Translations under genes and position numbers: made by a program
Notes under the pieces: generated by a model
Told to the model about the DNA's origin: nothing
The model's input: the letters and a program-made list of their open reading frames with translations, nothing else
Databases searched by the model: none
Shown here: piece by piece, positions 53,361-62,055 of the stretch
Numbering within the stretch: the stretch's first letter is position 1
Layout: each line of letters opens with the position of its first letter
From: Micromonospora sp. Llam0
Lineage (GTDB): Bacteria; Actinomycetota; Actinomycetes; Mycobacteriales; Micromonosporaceae
DNA: 64,000 nucleotides
Direction: 5' to 3'
Assembly (NCBI RefSeq): GCF_003751085.1
Contig: NZ_RJJY01000002.1
Location: forward strand, 2,356,001 to 2,420,000

Positions 53361-53741
53361 TCAGCCCCCGACAACGCCCTGCAGCAGCTGCAGCAGGATC
53401 GGGGCCAGCACCGCCAGGCCGTAGCCGATCAACGCGTTACGCAACGCGCCCTTGGCCTTCTCGACCTGGCCGGGATCCCCGCCGGCGGTGGCCCAGTACA
53501 CCCCGGCGAGGACCAGGAACAGGGTCGCGAGTCCGGCCAGCAGACCCATGATCAGATTCTGGAGTTTGGTGATGACGACCGGCAGGCTGTTCGCCGCCAG
53601 GTAGGCGCCCTCGCCGGGATCCGCCTGTGCGGCGGCCGGAACGGCGAGGACAAGGACGACGACGCCGACCGCCGCGCACACGCGGCCGACTCGACCGACC
53701 GGGGACAGGTGGACAGACTTGTTGATGCGGATGCGGAGCAT
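53361..53741 (-). CDS. VirB2-like small T4SS membrane protein
   Basis: 126 residues, ATG 53741. A signal-like helix (VCAAVGVVVLVLAVPAAAQA, about 22-41) is followed by two helices: LIMGLLAGLATLFLVLAGVYW and ALIGYGLAVLAPILLQLL, separated by a short GDPGQVEKAKGAL loop. This is the VirB2/TrbC plan: a cleaved leader and a two-helix hairpin that can form a pilus or pore collar. Position at the head of virB6-prgI-virB4-virD4 supports it. Confidence 0.8.
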   Translation of the reverse strand: MLRIRINKSVHLSPVGRVGRVCAAVGVVVLVLAVPAAAQADPGEGAYLAANSLPVVITKLQNLIMGLLAGLATLFLVLAGVYWATAGGDPGQVEKAKGALRNALIGYGLAVLAPILLQLLQGVVGG

Positions 53742-53903
53742 GGGGGGTCACCTCCCGCCCGCCGTCGATCACCGAGTGGGTGCCGGGCGGGGCGATTGCC
53801 AGAGACGGTCGAGGGACCGCCGCCGAGCGCGAGGTCGGCATGCCGCACCACTCCGGGAGGAGCTCGTCCTCCCTTTTCTGGGTGGTTGCGGTAATCGATG
53901 AGG

Positions 53904-54099
53904 TGTCAGCGCATGCGATGGCGCGGCACCCGGGGCGACACGGCAGGCGTCACCCCGCTGCTCGACGGCGGACGGGACCGGACCAGCGCTGCGTGGCTGC
54001 TCTCGCTTGTCCCGCACCCACCAATCGGCGTTTGTCAGACGTGGCGAACACTTGCCGATCTGACAGCGGTCTGACAGGGCGGGGCCGGGCACCTGACAC
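53904..54099. repeat. TGTCA/TGACA cluster C
   Basis: TGTCA at 53904 and 54034; TGACA at 54062, 54073 and 54095. It lies between the start of the VirB2-like gene and the end of the sigma-like gene, so it may cover the promoter of the T4SS operon (53742-53900). Part of it belongs to the 49-bp inverted repeat. Confidence 0.65.
54021..54069. repeat. 49-bp inverted repeat, left copy
   Basis: It starts ACCAATCGGCGTTTGTCAG and ends CGATCTGACAGCG. The reverse complement of 55957-56005 matches at 47 of 49 positions. It overlaps the last 12 codons of the sigma-like gene. Confidence 0.9.
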
Positions 54100-55117
54100 G
54101 GCAGGCAGGCCATCGGCTGGCGCAGGCCAGGGCCTCTCCGGGCTTGCGAAGTCCGCCTTGGACGACCAGAACGGTTGTGGGCGCATCGGCGCCGGGCCCA
54201 CAACCGTCAGGTGGAGCATGGGTCTTCGGTCTAGCGGCTACCGCAACCCCGCGGGTACCGGCTGGGCCGCGTGCGCCGGCCCGGCCGGCGCGGATGCTGG
54301 TCCGACGTTTCGCCTGCGCTGTGGTCGCCGCGACGGCGTCGGTCGACGCGACCTCGGTGAGTCCGCCCTCGGCGACGGCCTGTGCGAGCCGTTCGTCGGC
54401 GCGTGCCAGCCGCATCCGCAGCGCGTCCACGGTGATGCCGAGCCGGGCGGCGATCGGCTCCGGTGCCCGCCGGCCCAGCCGAACCTCGATCCACGGCTGC
54501 ACGTCCGCCTCGTCGATGATCCGCAGGGTGCCGGCGCGCCGGACCAGCAGATCTGGGTGGCCGTACGGCATCTTCGGCGTGCGGGACCCAGCCGCTACGT
54601 GCTCGATGTCCTCCACTGGCATTGCCTGGTCGTCGGTCAGCCGTAGCCGCCGCCCGGCCCGCCACGCGGCCATGGTCAGCGACGCGTACAACGCTGGCCG
54701 GGTGAGGTCGAGGTGGTCGCGCAGCGCCTCCAGGAACCCGGTCAGCACCTCGCTGTCGATGTCGGCCGGGTCGCCCCGGTAGCCGGCGGACAGCTGCCCG
54801 GCGATCCGGACGAGCGCGGGCATCGCCATCCCGACTGCGGCGATCGTCCACTCCGCGCCCCGCAGCCGGGCGCGGAGAACCAGTTCCCGCCACACAGCGT
54901 CACGGCCGCCGTAGTCGCCCGGATGCTTGAGCAGCCAGTCCCGCAGCAGCGGCAGGGGAACAACACCGGACGGCAGGTCGGGATCCTTGCCGGTGTCATG
55001 AGCCAGGCTGTCACAGTCGAGTGTCAGCGACGCCGGATCGGATGTCAGCGCCGCGAACGCCGCGTCCGCGGCGAGCAGATGAGAGGTTGGCCAGTCCGGG
55101 GTGTCGGACACGGACAT
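54035..55117 (-). CDS. sigma-factor-like protein with region-4 HTH
   Basis: 360 residues, ATG 55117. The middle (about 60-190) is helical (LVRIAGQLSAGYRGD, LYASLTMAAWRAGRRLRLTD). A sigma region 4-type HTH lies at about 205-245: IEVRLGRRAPEPIAARLGI, VDALRMRLARADERLAQAV. A canonical region 2 is not clear, so this may be a sigma-like regulator rather than a full sigma factor. The last 90 residues are basic and Cys/Pro-rich, partly encoded by the inverted repeat. The start codon is embedded in a TGTCA site (ACATGTCA). It is enclosed by the repeats and is the prime candidate to bind them. Confidence 0.7.
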   Translation of the reverse strand: MSVSDTPDWPTSHLLAADAAFAALTSDPASLTLDCDSLAHDTGKDPDLPSGVVPLPLLRDWLLKHPGDYGGRDAVWRELVLRARLRGAEWTIAAVGMAMPALVRIAGQLSAGYRGDPADIDSEVLTGFLEALRDHLDLTRPALYASLTMAAWRAGRRLRLTDDQAMPVEDIEHVAAGSRTPKMPYGHPDLLVRRAGTLRIIDEADVQPWIEVRLGRRAPEPIAARLGITVDALRMRLARADERLAQAVAEGGLTEVASTDAVAATTAQAKRRTSIRAGRAGARGPAGTRGVAVAARPKTHAPPDGCGPGADAPTTVLVVQGGLRKPGEALACASRWPACRVRCPAPPCQTAVRSASVRHV

Positions 55118-55992
55118 GTCAGAACTCCAAATGACAGAGGGACATCAGAGCGGGAACGTCGCCGACGGACATCGGCCGATTCCCGTAGGGGCAGTACGCC
55201 ACCGGCATCTGACACGGGCATGACAAGCGCGGAACGGGCTCCTCAGACCCGCGCTCACCGTGATCTGACAGCTCGCCCAGTCGCGCCCGGCGAACGCCCC
55301 GTCAACCTCTGACAGATCGCCTTGAGCTGCGCTGTCAGTTCGACTACGGGCAGCGGACTCCACGCGGGAGCATCGAGCGCGGCCACCCCAAGGCGATGCT
55401 CGCGAGCCGACCCCGCCGTCCACAACTGTCAGACCTGACGACTCTGACACGCCTCACTGACAGGCTCCGCGCATGCCCGACCGTGGTGTCCGCGCCGCCA
55501 GTGTCAACGGCGAACGCCGATGACATCGACATGCCCCTGCCCGTGGTGTCAACGAAGCGCGCCAATGTCATGCCCTCGCCGGACATGTCAATGTCAACGA
55601 CTCTCGTCGATGTAAGGGTGTTGTTCGCGCGTCCGCGTCAACGACAACTGTCGATGTCATCTCGGATTCAGGTGTTCGGCGTGGCGACCCCCCGATGTCA
55701 CAAAAGCGGAGACCGGCTGGCGGAAGGGCGTCCACTCTTGGGATGGCGGCCCGTCCGTCGGCGTCATGACAGACACGGAGAGTGTCTGACAAGCGGTCTC
55801 GATTTGCCGCTGCCGGCAGCGCGGCCCCGCCCGATCTGACAACGGAAGCGTTGACAAATGCGGATCGTGCCTGTCAACGCACGTGCGGTATCCGGCCGCG
55901 CATGAGGCGGCGTCGAACAAATCGGGCGAAATGTGGACTGTCAGACGGGACGAGGTCGCTGTCAGATCGCCAAGTGTTCGCCACGGCTGACA
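54993..55992. repeat. dense TGTCA/TGACA array
   Basis: By eye, 17 TGTCA and 13 TGACA in 1000 bases. TGTCA: 54993, 55008, 55022, 55043, 55117, 55333, 55427, 55502, 55547, 55566, 55586, 55592, 55655, 55696, 55872, 55939, 55960. TGACA: 55132, 55210, 55221, 55266, 55310, 55445, 55458, 55521, 55767, 55787, 55837, 55852, 55988. Chance at this GC content would give one or two. Spacing is irregular, and both orientations are mixed. From 55118 to 56046 there is no convincing gene. Confidence 0.85.
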
Positions 55993-56005
55993 AACGCCGA
56001 TTGGT
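55957..56005. repeat. 49-bp inverted repeat, right copy
   Basis: Reverse complement of 54021-54069 with two mismatches. It ends 42 bases before the start of the plus-strand gene at 56047 and closes the TGTCA array. Confidence 0.9.
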
Positions 56006-56046
56006 AGACGTCAGCGCATCACGGCGCGGCGCGGAGCCGACACCAC

Positions 56047-56901
56047 ATGAGCGAGCACTCCACGCCGCAGCCCGCCCGTCAGGGCGGCACCCCCCACATC
56101 CCTTCGATGGATCTGGTTTCCGGCGACCCGCCGGTACCGGTCACCGTCTGGCGTACCGCCCGAGGCGGCGACGACCAGAGCACGACCATCTCCAACCGGC
56201 TGGCGTACCGGCTGATCGCCGCCTACAGCCGGTCCGGCGAGGCGGTCGTCGACCTCACTGACGAGCACGTGCTGGACATCGCCTGCCTGCGCGGCGGTCG
56301 CCGGCACCACCCGGCCTGGTTCACCGGCACCTCCGCGCTGGTCGTCGGGCCGCAGACGCCGCAGCACCTCGACGAGCCCGACGACAACCTGGACTCCGAC
56401 GGTCCGGACGAGATGCGGGCATGGTTCGGCGACGACCTGCGCGACTCCGACCCACTCCCCGGCGACGACCCGGCCGTCGTGCTGAGCGACGGCGACGACC
56501 TGCAGGGCCGGACCAGCCTCGTCGTGGCCACCTGGCCGCTCGACGCCAGCAGCGACGCGGCCAACCGGGTCCGCCTGGCCTGGCTGCTTGCCGCCTGCAC
56601 CAGGCTGCTGCGCCCCGGCGGGTGCCTGGTCCTCGTCGTCGGGGTCCCGGCCGGTGCGGTCGCGACGCCGGAGGACTTCACGCCCGTCGTCGACGCCGCC
56701 GCCGGTGCCGGGCTCGGCTACCTGCAGCACATCGTCGCGGTCGCCGCCGACGCCGACGGCGACCGGTTCACCTACCACGCCACCGACGAGGAACTCCTGT
56801 CGTTGGCCCGGGCCACCGGCGCGCAGGAGTTCGTGCTCCACGTCAAGGTCCACGCCGACCTCCTCGTCTTCACCCACAAGGGCGGTGACCGGCGTGCCTG
56901 A
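56047..56901 (+). CDS. methyltransferase-like protein, partner of 56894-57904
   Basis: 284 residues, ATG 56047. VTVWRTARGG, ISNRLAYRLIAAYSRSGEAV and LLAACTRLLRPGGCLVLVVG (about 195) follow the order of a DNA methylase fold, with the last piece like the strand after the catalytic motif. But the SAM loop is replaced by LDIACLRGGRR and no NPPY/SPPY is present. It is probably a non-catalytic partner of the next gene, which overlaps it by 8 bp. It is the first plus-strand gene beyond the repeat array. Confidence 0.6.
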   Translation: MSEHSTPQPARQGGTPHIPSMDLVSGDPPVPVTVWRTARGGDDQSTTISNRLAYRLIAAYSRSGEAVVDLTDEHVLDIACLRGGRRHHPAWFTGTSALVVGPQTPQHLDEPDDNLDSDGPDEMRAWFGDDLRDSDPLPGDDPAVVLSDGDDLQGRTSLVVATWPLDASSDAANRVRLAWLLAACTRLLRPGGCLVLVVGVPAGAVATPEDFTPVVDAAAGAGLGYLQHIVAVAADADGDRFTYHATDEELLSLARATGAQEFVLHVKVHADLLVFTHKGGDRRA

Positions 56902-57904
56902 TCCCTCGATGAACAACACCACCGGCACGGCGGGCCCGAACGAGACGACCGCTGCGTGGCCGCTGGACCTGTCGGTCTGGGCAACCGCCCAGTCCACCGG
57001 CCCGGTCCAGCGGCGCGGCCGGTACGTTCCCCAGTCGGTCAAGCACCCGGCGAGGATGCTGCCCGCGATCGCCGCCCATGCCGTGCGCTCCTACACCCAA
57101 CCCGGCGACCTAGTGTTCGACCCCATGTGCGGGATCGGCACCACGATCGTAGAGGCCATCCACGCCGGCCGTGACGCGGTCGGCGTGGAGTACGAGTCCC
57201 GCTGGTCTGACATCGCCGACCTCAACATCGCCCACGCCCACCGGCACGGCGCGACCGGCCGCGGCTCGGTGATCCGCGGCGACGCCACCCGGCTGACCGC
57301 GCTGCTGCCCGCCGCCCTGCAGGGGCAGGTCTCCCTCGTGGTGACCTCGCCACCGTACGGGCCGACCGTGCACGGCCTCGTCCGCCCCGGCACCGGCGGG
57401 GTCGCCAAGTTCGACAACCGCTACGGCGAGGACAAGGGCAACCTGGCCTACCGCTCGTCCCTGGCTGGGCTGGTCGACGGGTTCACCGAAATCCTGCGCG
57501 GCTGCCACGCCCTGCTGCGCCCCGGCGGGGTGGTCGTGGTGACCGCCCGGCCGTGGCGCAAGCGAGGCGAGCTGGTCGACCTGCCCTCGGCGGTCCTGGC
57601 CGCTGGCACCGCCGCAGGCTTCGTGCCGCTCGAGCGGTGCGTCGCCCTGCTCGCCGCCGTCCGCGGTGGGCAGCTCGTCGCCCGGCCGTCGTTTTTCCAG
57701 CTTCAGCAGGTTCGCAAGGCCCGCTCGTCCGGGGTGCCGATGCACCTGATCGCGCACGAGGACGTGCTGGTGCTCGGCAAGCCGCAAAGGTCCGGAAGTT
57801 CCCGCGAACCCAAGTGTTCTCACGGGGAACCGGAGGGCCCTGGTGCCCCATCCTCGCATGTCGGCCCTTGTGTTCCTGGCGAAGCTGAGGAGCCGTTGCC
57901 ATGA
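56894..57904 (+). CDS. DNA methyltransferase with TSPPY motif
   Basis: 336 residues, GTG 56894 (ATG 56909 is the alternative). It has SVKHPARMLPAIAAHAVRSY, SAM motif I VFDPMCGIGTTIVEAI (about 73-88), an acidic GVEYESRW, and catalytic VTSPPYGPTVHG (about 149-160), as in N4-cytosine or N6-adenine methylases. LRGCHALLRPGGVVVVTARP follows. No restriction gene is adjacent, so it is an orphan, perhaps for protection from host restriction during transfer. The end overlaps the convergent NADAR gene. Confidence 0.85.
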   Translation: MPDPSMNNTTGTAGPNETTAAWPLDLSVWATAQSTGPVQRRGRYVPQSVKHPARMLPAIAAHAVRSYTQPGDLVFDPMCGIGTTIVEAIHAGRDAVGVEYESRWSDIADLNIAHAHRHGATGRGSVIRGDATRLTALLPAALQGQVSLVVTSPPYGPTVHGLVRPGTGGVAKFDNRYGEDKGNLAYRSSLAGLVDGFTEILRGCHALLRPGGVVVVTARPWRKRGELVDLPSAVLAAGTAAGFVPLERCVALLAAVRGGQLVARPSFFQLQQVRKARSSGVPMHLIAHEDVLVLGKPQRSGSSREPKCSHGEPEGPGAPSSHVGPCVPGEAEEPLP

Positions 57905-58256
57905 ATCGCAGGAAGGGGGATCCCGGCCTCGGCAGCTGCGAGTTCGGAGCGAATCACTTCCAGCAGACGGCCGATCCAGTTGGTGGCTCGTTCGCTACCG
58001 ACGGACCAGTAGGCGGAGTCGAAGTCGACGTAGATGACGCGGGCGTCGCCGCTGGCGAGCAATGTCTGTGCCATCTGCGTGTGCTGGGTGTACTTGGCAC
58101 GCAGCAGGATGGTCATGACGGCCAGACGTGCCGAGGCCCAGTCGGCGCGGCGGGGTGCCTGCTCGGCGAGTTTGCCGGCGTCGTATCCGCGCGCCGCCGC
58201 AGCGATCTGGTCGTGCCAGTGCGGGTCGGGAGTCGACAGCGCCCAATAGGCGTGTG

Positions 58257-59587
58257 CACGGCCGTTTCAAGATCATTATGACGGTGGGTGACAGTTGCTG
58301 TGGTGACGTGTCGAGTAGGGACGAAGCTCCGTTAGGACGAGGTCTTCTCAAGGATCTTGTCCACCCGGAGCTTCGTCATGTCGCATTCTGTCACCCCCGC
58401 TGTCGATCCGGTGTCGACGCCGGTCGTCGGGGACGTCGCGTCGTCGTGTCACGACCTGCTGGAGCTGTTGTTGGCGGTGTCCGACGGCCGGTCGGCACAG
58501 GGCCGTGACCATCCGGTCGCGGTCGTCCTGACGCTGGTGGCGGCCGCGACCGTGGCCGGGGCGACCGGCTACACCGCGATCGCGGGCTGGGTCGCCGACG
58601 TACCGGCCGAGGTCATGGACAGCCTCTACGAACGGGTCGGGGCCAGACCGGCGGGACCGCCGTCCCGGTCGACGATCTGGCGGGTCTGCACCGACACCGA
58701 CACCGACGTGCTCGACGCCGTCATCGCCGAATGGACAACGACGCGACACGCCCACGTCAGAGCCGGCGCGCCGACCCAGCTACGCCTGGACGGCAAGACC
58801 GTGGGCGGCGCCGTCGGCGACGACGGGAACCAACTGCACCTGCTGTCCGCTCTCGCCGGGGACCCGCGACCGGGCGCGGTCGGCGTCGTGCTCGCCCAGG
58901 CACCGACCGACGGCGCGAAGACCACGGAGCCGGCCACCGCCCGCGCCCTGCTGCAGACCCTCGACCTGCCAGGCATGACCGTCACCGCGGACGCGTTGCA
59001 CACCGTCAGGGCGACCGCCGAACTCATCCACCACCACGGCGGCCAGTTCATGTTCCCGGTCAAGGAGAACCGGCGGACCCTGTTCGACGCACTCAACGCG
59101 CTGCCCTGGGCCGACACACCGCCTGACCTGGAAAGCGTCGACATGGGACATGGCCGCCGGACCCGCCGCACCATCCGTGTCCTGCCCGCCCCGCCCGATC
59201 TGCCGTTCCCGCACGTCAACCAGGTCTGGCTGATCGAACGCTACGTCACGCACACCGCCACCGGGAAACAGTCCGCCGCCGCGCAGCTCGGCGTCGCCAG
59301 CCACACTCCCGACCAGGCCGGCCCCGCCGAACTGGCCGCCTACAACCGGAGCCACTGGGCCATCGAGTCGTTGCACTGGATCAGGGACACCTGCTACCGG
59401 GAAGACCGGTCGACCACGCGTACCCGGTCCGGGCCCCGCGTCCTGGCCTCGCTACGCAACCTAGCGATCAACGCCCTACGCCTGGCCGGCCGAACCGACA
59501 TCACGGAAGCCACCAGATGGGCCGCCCGCGACATGACCAGGCCATTCGCCATCCTCAACCTCACCAGATGATCTTGAAACGGCCGTG
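58257..59587 (+). mobile_element. ISAs1-family insertion sequence
   Basis: 1331 bp with 20-bp perfect terminal inverted repeats (CACGGCCGTTTCAAGATCAT at 58257-58276, its complement at 59568-59587) and a 10-bp target duplication TAGGCGTGTG at 58247-58256 and 59588-59597. One full-length transposase. The perfect ends and target repeats indicate a recent insertion. Confidence 0.95.
58378..59571 (+). CDS. ISAs1-family transposase
   Basis: 397 residues, ATG 58378. ISAs1-type text: an N-terminal H-repeat region (DLLELLLAVSDGRSAQGRDH), first Asp in LRLDGKTVGGA (about 137), second in MTVTADALHTVRA (about 202), and a C-terminal Glu in IRDTCYREDRSTTRTRSGPR (about 340), the DDE triad. The end RNLAINALRLAG is also typical. 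It moves the element by cut-and-paste. The frame is intact, so the copy may be active. Confidence 0.95.
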   Translation: MSHSVTPAVDPVSTPVVGDVASSCHDLLELLLAVSDGRSAQGRDHPVAVVLTLVAAATVAGATGYTAIAGWVADVPAEVMDSLYERVGARPAGPPSRSTIWRVCTDTDTDVLDAVIAEWTTTRHAHVRAGAPTQLRLDGKTVGGAVGDDGNQLHLLSALAGDPRPGAVGVVLAQAPTDGAKTTEPATARALLQTLDLPGMTVTADALHTVRATAELIHHHGGQFMFPVKENRRTLFDALNALPWADTPPDLESVDMGHGRRTRRTIRVLPAPPDLPFPHVNQVWLIERYVTHTATGKQSAAAQLGVASHTPDQAGPAELAAYNRSHWAIESLHWIRDTCYREDRSTTRTRSGPRVLASLRNLAINALRLAGRTDITEATRWAARDMTRPFAILNLTR

Positions 59588-60435
59588 TAGGCGTGTGTGA
59601 CGCTGGGGTAGCTGTTGGCGCCGACGGTGATGGCTGCCGGGTAGTCGTTCTGCAGGACTTCGACGCCGGGGGGATCCGGCCAGCCGCGCGGGTAGACCGT
59701 CTTCGGGATCGTCAGCGTGGGCCGCATCGGGTGTTCGGGGCCATCGGCTGGGACCCGCGCGTCCCATGTCTCGATCGCGATCTCGCGCTCGCGGAAGTAC
59801 GCGACTGCCTTGGCCCGCTTCTGCTCGGTGACGACCGGGCCGTCTGGCCAGCCGTGCAGTGGTTCGCCCAGGTCGGTGATCAGGATCCGCAGTGGAGCGT
59901 CCTTGCGGTCCATGTCGCCGAGGGCGTAGGTGCGCAGGTGCTCGGGGATTGCCAGGTAGCGCTCGCGAAGCGTGCGTCGGTTGTCCTCGGTGGGGTCGGC
60001 CAGGTAGGTCGTTGCTGCTTGCAGGCATCGATCGGTGGAATCGGGCCGTCCGTTGAGCCGGTCGATTTCGTCGGAGGCCTCGCCGAGAAGCATCTCGGCG
60101 TTGATGGCGGAGCGGGGCTCGGTGAACCGCCACCCCGCCAGGTGGTGCGCCGATGCCCACGCGCCGTCTTCGAGGGTGGTCGCGACTTGGCCACGGCGGA
60201 GTTGTTCGGCCAGTCCGTCGAGGTCGGTGAGTCCGCCGGTGCCGCAGTCGATCGCGCCGTCGGCGTAGATGACCAGGTCGGTCAGGAAGTACGTGTCCAT
60301 GTTGCGGGTGAAGATGTGCCGCCAGGTGCCTTCGACTCGTTGGCCGTCCACATTGCGGTAGGTGCGGCGATATCTGGTCACCGGCGCACCGTAGTCCAAC
60401 CGTGCCGGGACGGTTGTTCTGCCCTCGCGGGCTGC

Positions 60436-62052
60436 TCAGTGCGGCGGCCGGGGTGGGGTCTGCAGGAGGATTCGGGCGTTGGTGGCGTACCGGATGGCCG
60501 TGTCCTCGCTGACGGCGAAGACCGCGGCGATGTGCAGCGGGTCGCCGCCGGTGGCGATGGCCTCCTCGAGCTGGCGGTCGATGCGCAGTCGTTCGATGGT
60601 GGCGGCCAGTCCGCGCATGTTCAGGATCCAGGTGTGGCTGACCGGGCCGTGCCGCAGGGCGCTTTCGGTGCTGACGAGCAGGTGCGGGTTGGTGGTGTTC
60701 GGCCAGCGGCGGTGCCGGTAGTCGAGCCAGTCGAGCAGTGCGTGGTGGGTCAGCTCGTCGAGCGGGCGGTCGTGGCCGGCGATGGTGATGCGCCGGCCGG
60801 GCAGGTCGACGTCGTCGAGGTGCATCGCGCGGATCTGGCCGGGGCGCGCCGCGTGGACAGCGGCCAGTACGAGGAAGAGCCGGGCCTGCGGGGTTGTCGC
60901 GGCTGTGACGGCCTGGTTCAGCTCGTCGGGACGCAGCGGCTGCCAGATGGCGTCCTCGACGCGTGGCCCTCTGACCCGGGCGGTCGGATTACGAAAGATC
61001 AGGTTGCTGTGCTTGGCCCAGCCGAACAGCGACCGCAGGGCGGTGGTCGCGGTCTGGCGTGGGTTGCCGTGCAGCGTGTCCAGATACGTGCTGACGTCGT
61101 CACGGGTGACCTCCCGCAGGTGCTCGCGATGCCGCGCCCAGTCGGTCAACGCGGGCACGGTAGCGGCGACATAGCCGCGAACGGTCTCGACGCGCCGGGC
61201 GCGGGTGCGTGGTCCGCCATCGCGCAGGACCCGGGCCCACCGCAGCACATCGCGCTGAATGGGCGGGGCAAGGTCGGCGAGTTTGGCGTGCAGCCATGGT
61301 TCGAGGGCGGCCGGTCGGTCATCGTCGACGACGGCCATGGCGGCGAGGATCTCGATGACGTAGTCGAGGTTGGTGCAGCGGCGCACGACGATGTCCGCGA
61401 AGTCGCTGACCCGGATCAGATCGCCTTCCTGGTAGTTGGCGAGCAGCATCACCAGGACCCGTTGCATTCCCCGGCGTGTGACCGGGGCCCAGCCACGGGC
61501 CTCCGCGTTGGTGTGGGCCAGGTGCAGTGCCCAGGCCAGCCAGGGGTTGTCCGGCGCGGGGCCGTGCCGCAGATCGATTGCGGCGTAGCGGTAGCTGCGC
61601 ACTCCGGCGTCGAGCAGCGGCGGCTGGATACATCCAGTGACCGGCCGGGCGGCCGGCGGTGGTGGCGGTTTGAGAGGCCGGCCCCTGGCTCCGTAGCGTC
61701 GCGGCGCAGCCCGGGGCGGGGCCGTCCGCCGGTCCATGTCGGCGAAGAACAACTGCTGGTGCCGGATGTCGCGCAGGTATGGCGCCAGCACTACCGCCGA
61801 TCGGGCGTCCTCGGCCAGGACAGTGCGATCGGTGCGGGCTTGGCACCAGCACAGCCGGCAGTAGCCCTTCTTCAGCCGTTCCCGCCGCAGGCAGGCGCCG
61901 CACTCGCCCGCCTGATGCCCGTGTCGGGGCGCGGCGAAGTTGTAACAGGCCATGCAGACGCCTTGGGCGAAGGTCAGCCCCCAGGCCAGACACGCGGCGC
62001 AGGTGGTGACGGCTCTGCGGACAGTGCTGCCGTCGCGCGCTCTCGCCACCAC
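60436..62052 (-). CDS. integrase-like protein with Cys-rich N-terminus
   Basis: 538 residues, GTG 62052 (or 62049). The first 75 residues hold five Cys pairs (CAACLAW, CMACYNF, CGACLRR, CRLCWCQ), a zinc-ribbon region. The rest has a phage-integrase-like core (STYLDTLHGNPRQTATTALR, FLVLAAVHAARPGQIRAMHL), but only the first Arg-type motif is visible. The HxxR and Tyr motifs are missing or altered. It is probably a helper of the recombinase encoded at 62383-63441, with which it forms a three-gene unit. Confidence 0.7.
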   Translation of the reverse strand: MVARARDGSTVRRAVTTCAACLAWGLTFAQGVCMACYNFAAPRHGHQAGECGACLRRERLKKGYCRLCWCQARTDRTVLAEDARSAVVLAPYLRDIRHQQLFFADMDRRTAPPRAAPRRYGARGRPLKPPPPPAARPVTGCIQPPLLDAGVRSYRYAAIDLRHGPAPDNPWLAWALHLAHTNAEARGWAPVTRRGMQRVLVMLLANYQEGDLIRVSDFADIVVRRCTNLDYVIEILAAMAVVDDDRPAALEPWLHAKLADLAPPIQRDVLRWARVLRDGGPRTRARRVETVRGYVAATVPALTDWARHREHLREVTRDDVSTYLDTLHGNPRQTATTALRSLFGWAKHSNLIFRNPTARVRGPRVEDAIWQPLRPDELNQAVTAATTPQARLFLVLAAVHAARPGQIRAMHLDDVDLPGRRITIAGHDRPLDELTHHALLDWLDYRHRRWPNTTNPHLLVSTESALRHGPVSHTWILNMRGLAATIERLRIDRQLEEAIATGGDPLHIAAVFAVSEDTAIRYATNARILLQTPPRPPH

Positions 62053-62055
62053 GGT

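Larger units (their letters stand above)
57820..60381 (-). pseudogene. NADAR-family gene split by an insertion sequence
   Basis: The 5' part (60381-59588) reads VTRYRRTYRNVDGQRVEGTW and EQKRAKAVAYFREREIAIE, then SYPSVTHAY. The 3' part (58256-57820) goes on WALSTPDPHWHDQIAAAARG, ARLAVMTILLRAKYTQHTQM and VDFDSAYWSVGSERATNWIG. Removing the IS and one copy of the 10-base target repeat restores a perfect frame of about 413 codons. The end is the NADAR fold (COG3236, ADP-ribose/riboflavin-related N-glycosidases). NADAR proteins also occur in phage-defence loci. The gene is now broken. Confidence 0.85.

Noticed and set aside
55396..55839. A 147-codon open frame on the plus strand inside the TGTCA array
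   Set aside because: Its text is low-complexity Arg/Pro/Ser-rich, it is made largely of the repeats, and it has no ribosome site. The repeats are better explained as cis-acting DNA.
55100..55992. TGACA sites as ordinary -35 promoter boxes (TTGACA)
   Set aside because: Only a few are TTGACA, the sites lie in both orientations at irregular spacing, and matching -10 boxes are not seen. One or two may still be promoters.
54993..55992. CRISPR array
   Set aside because: The repeated unit is only five to nine bases, spacing is irregular and orientation is mixed; no cas genes are near.
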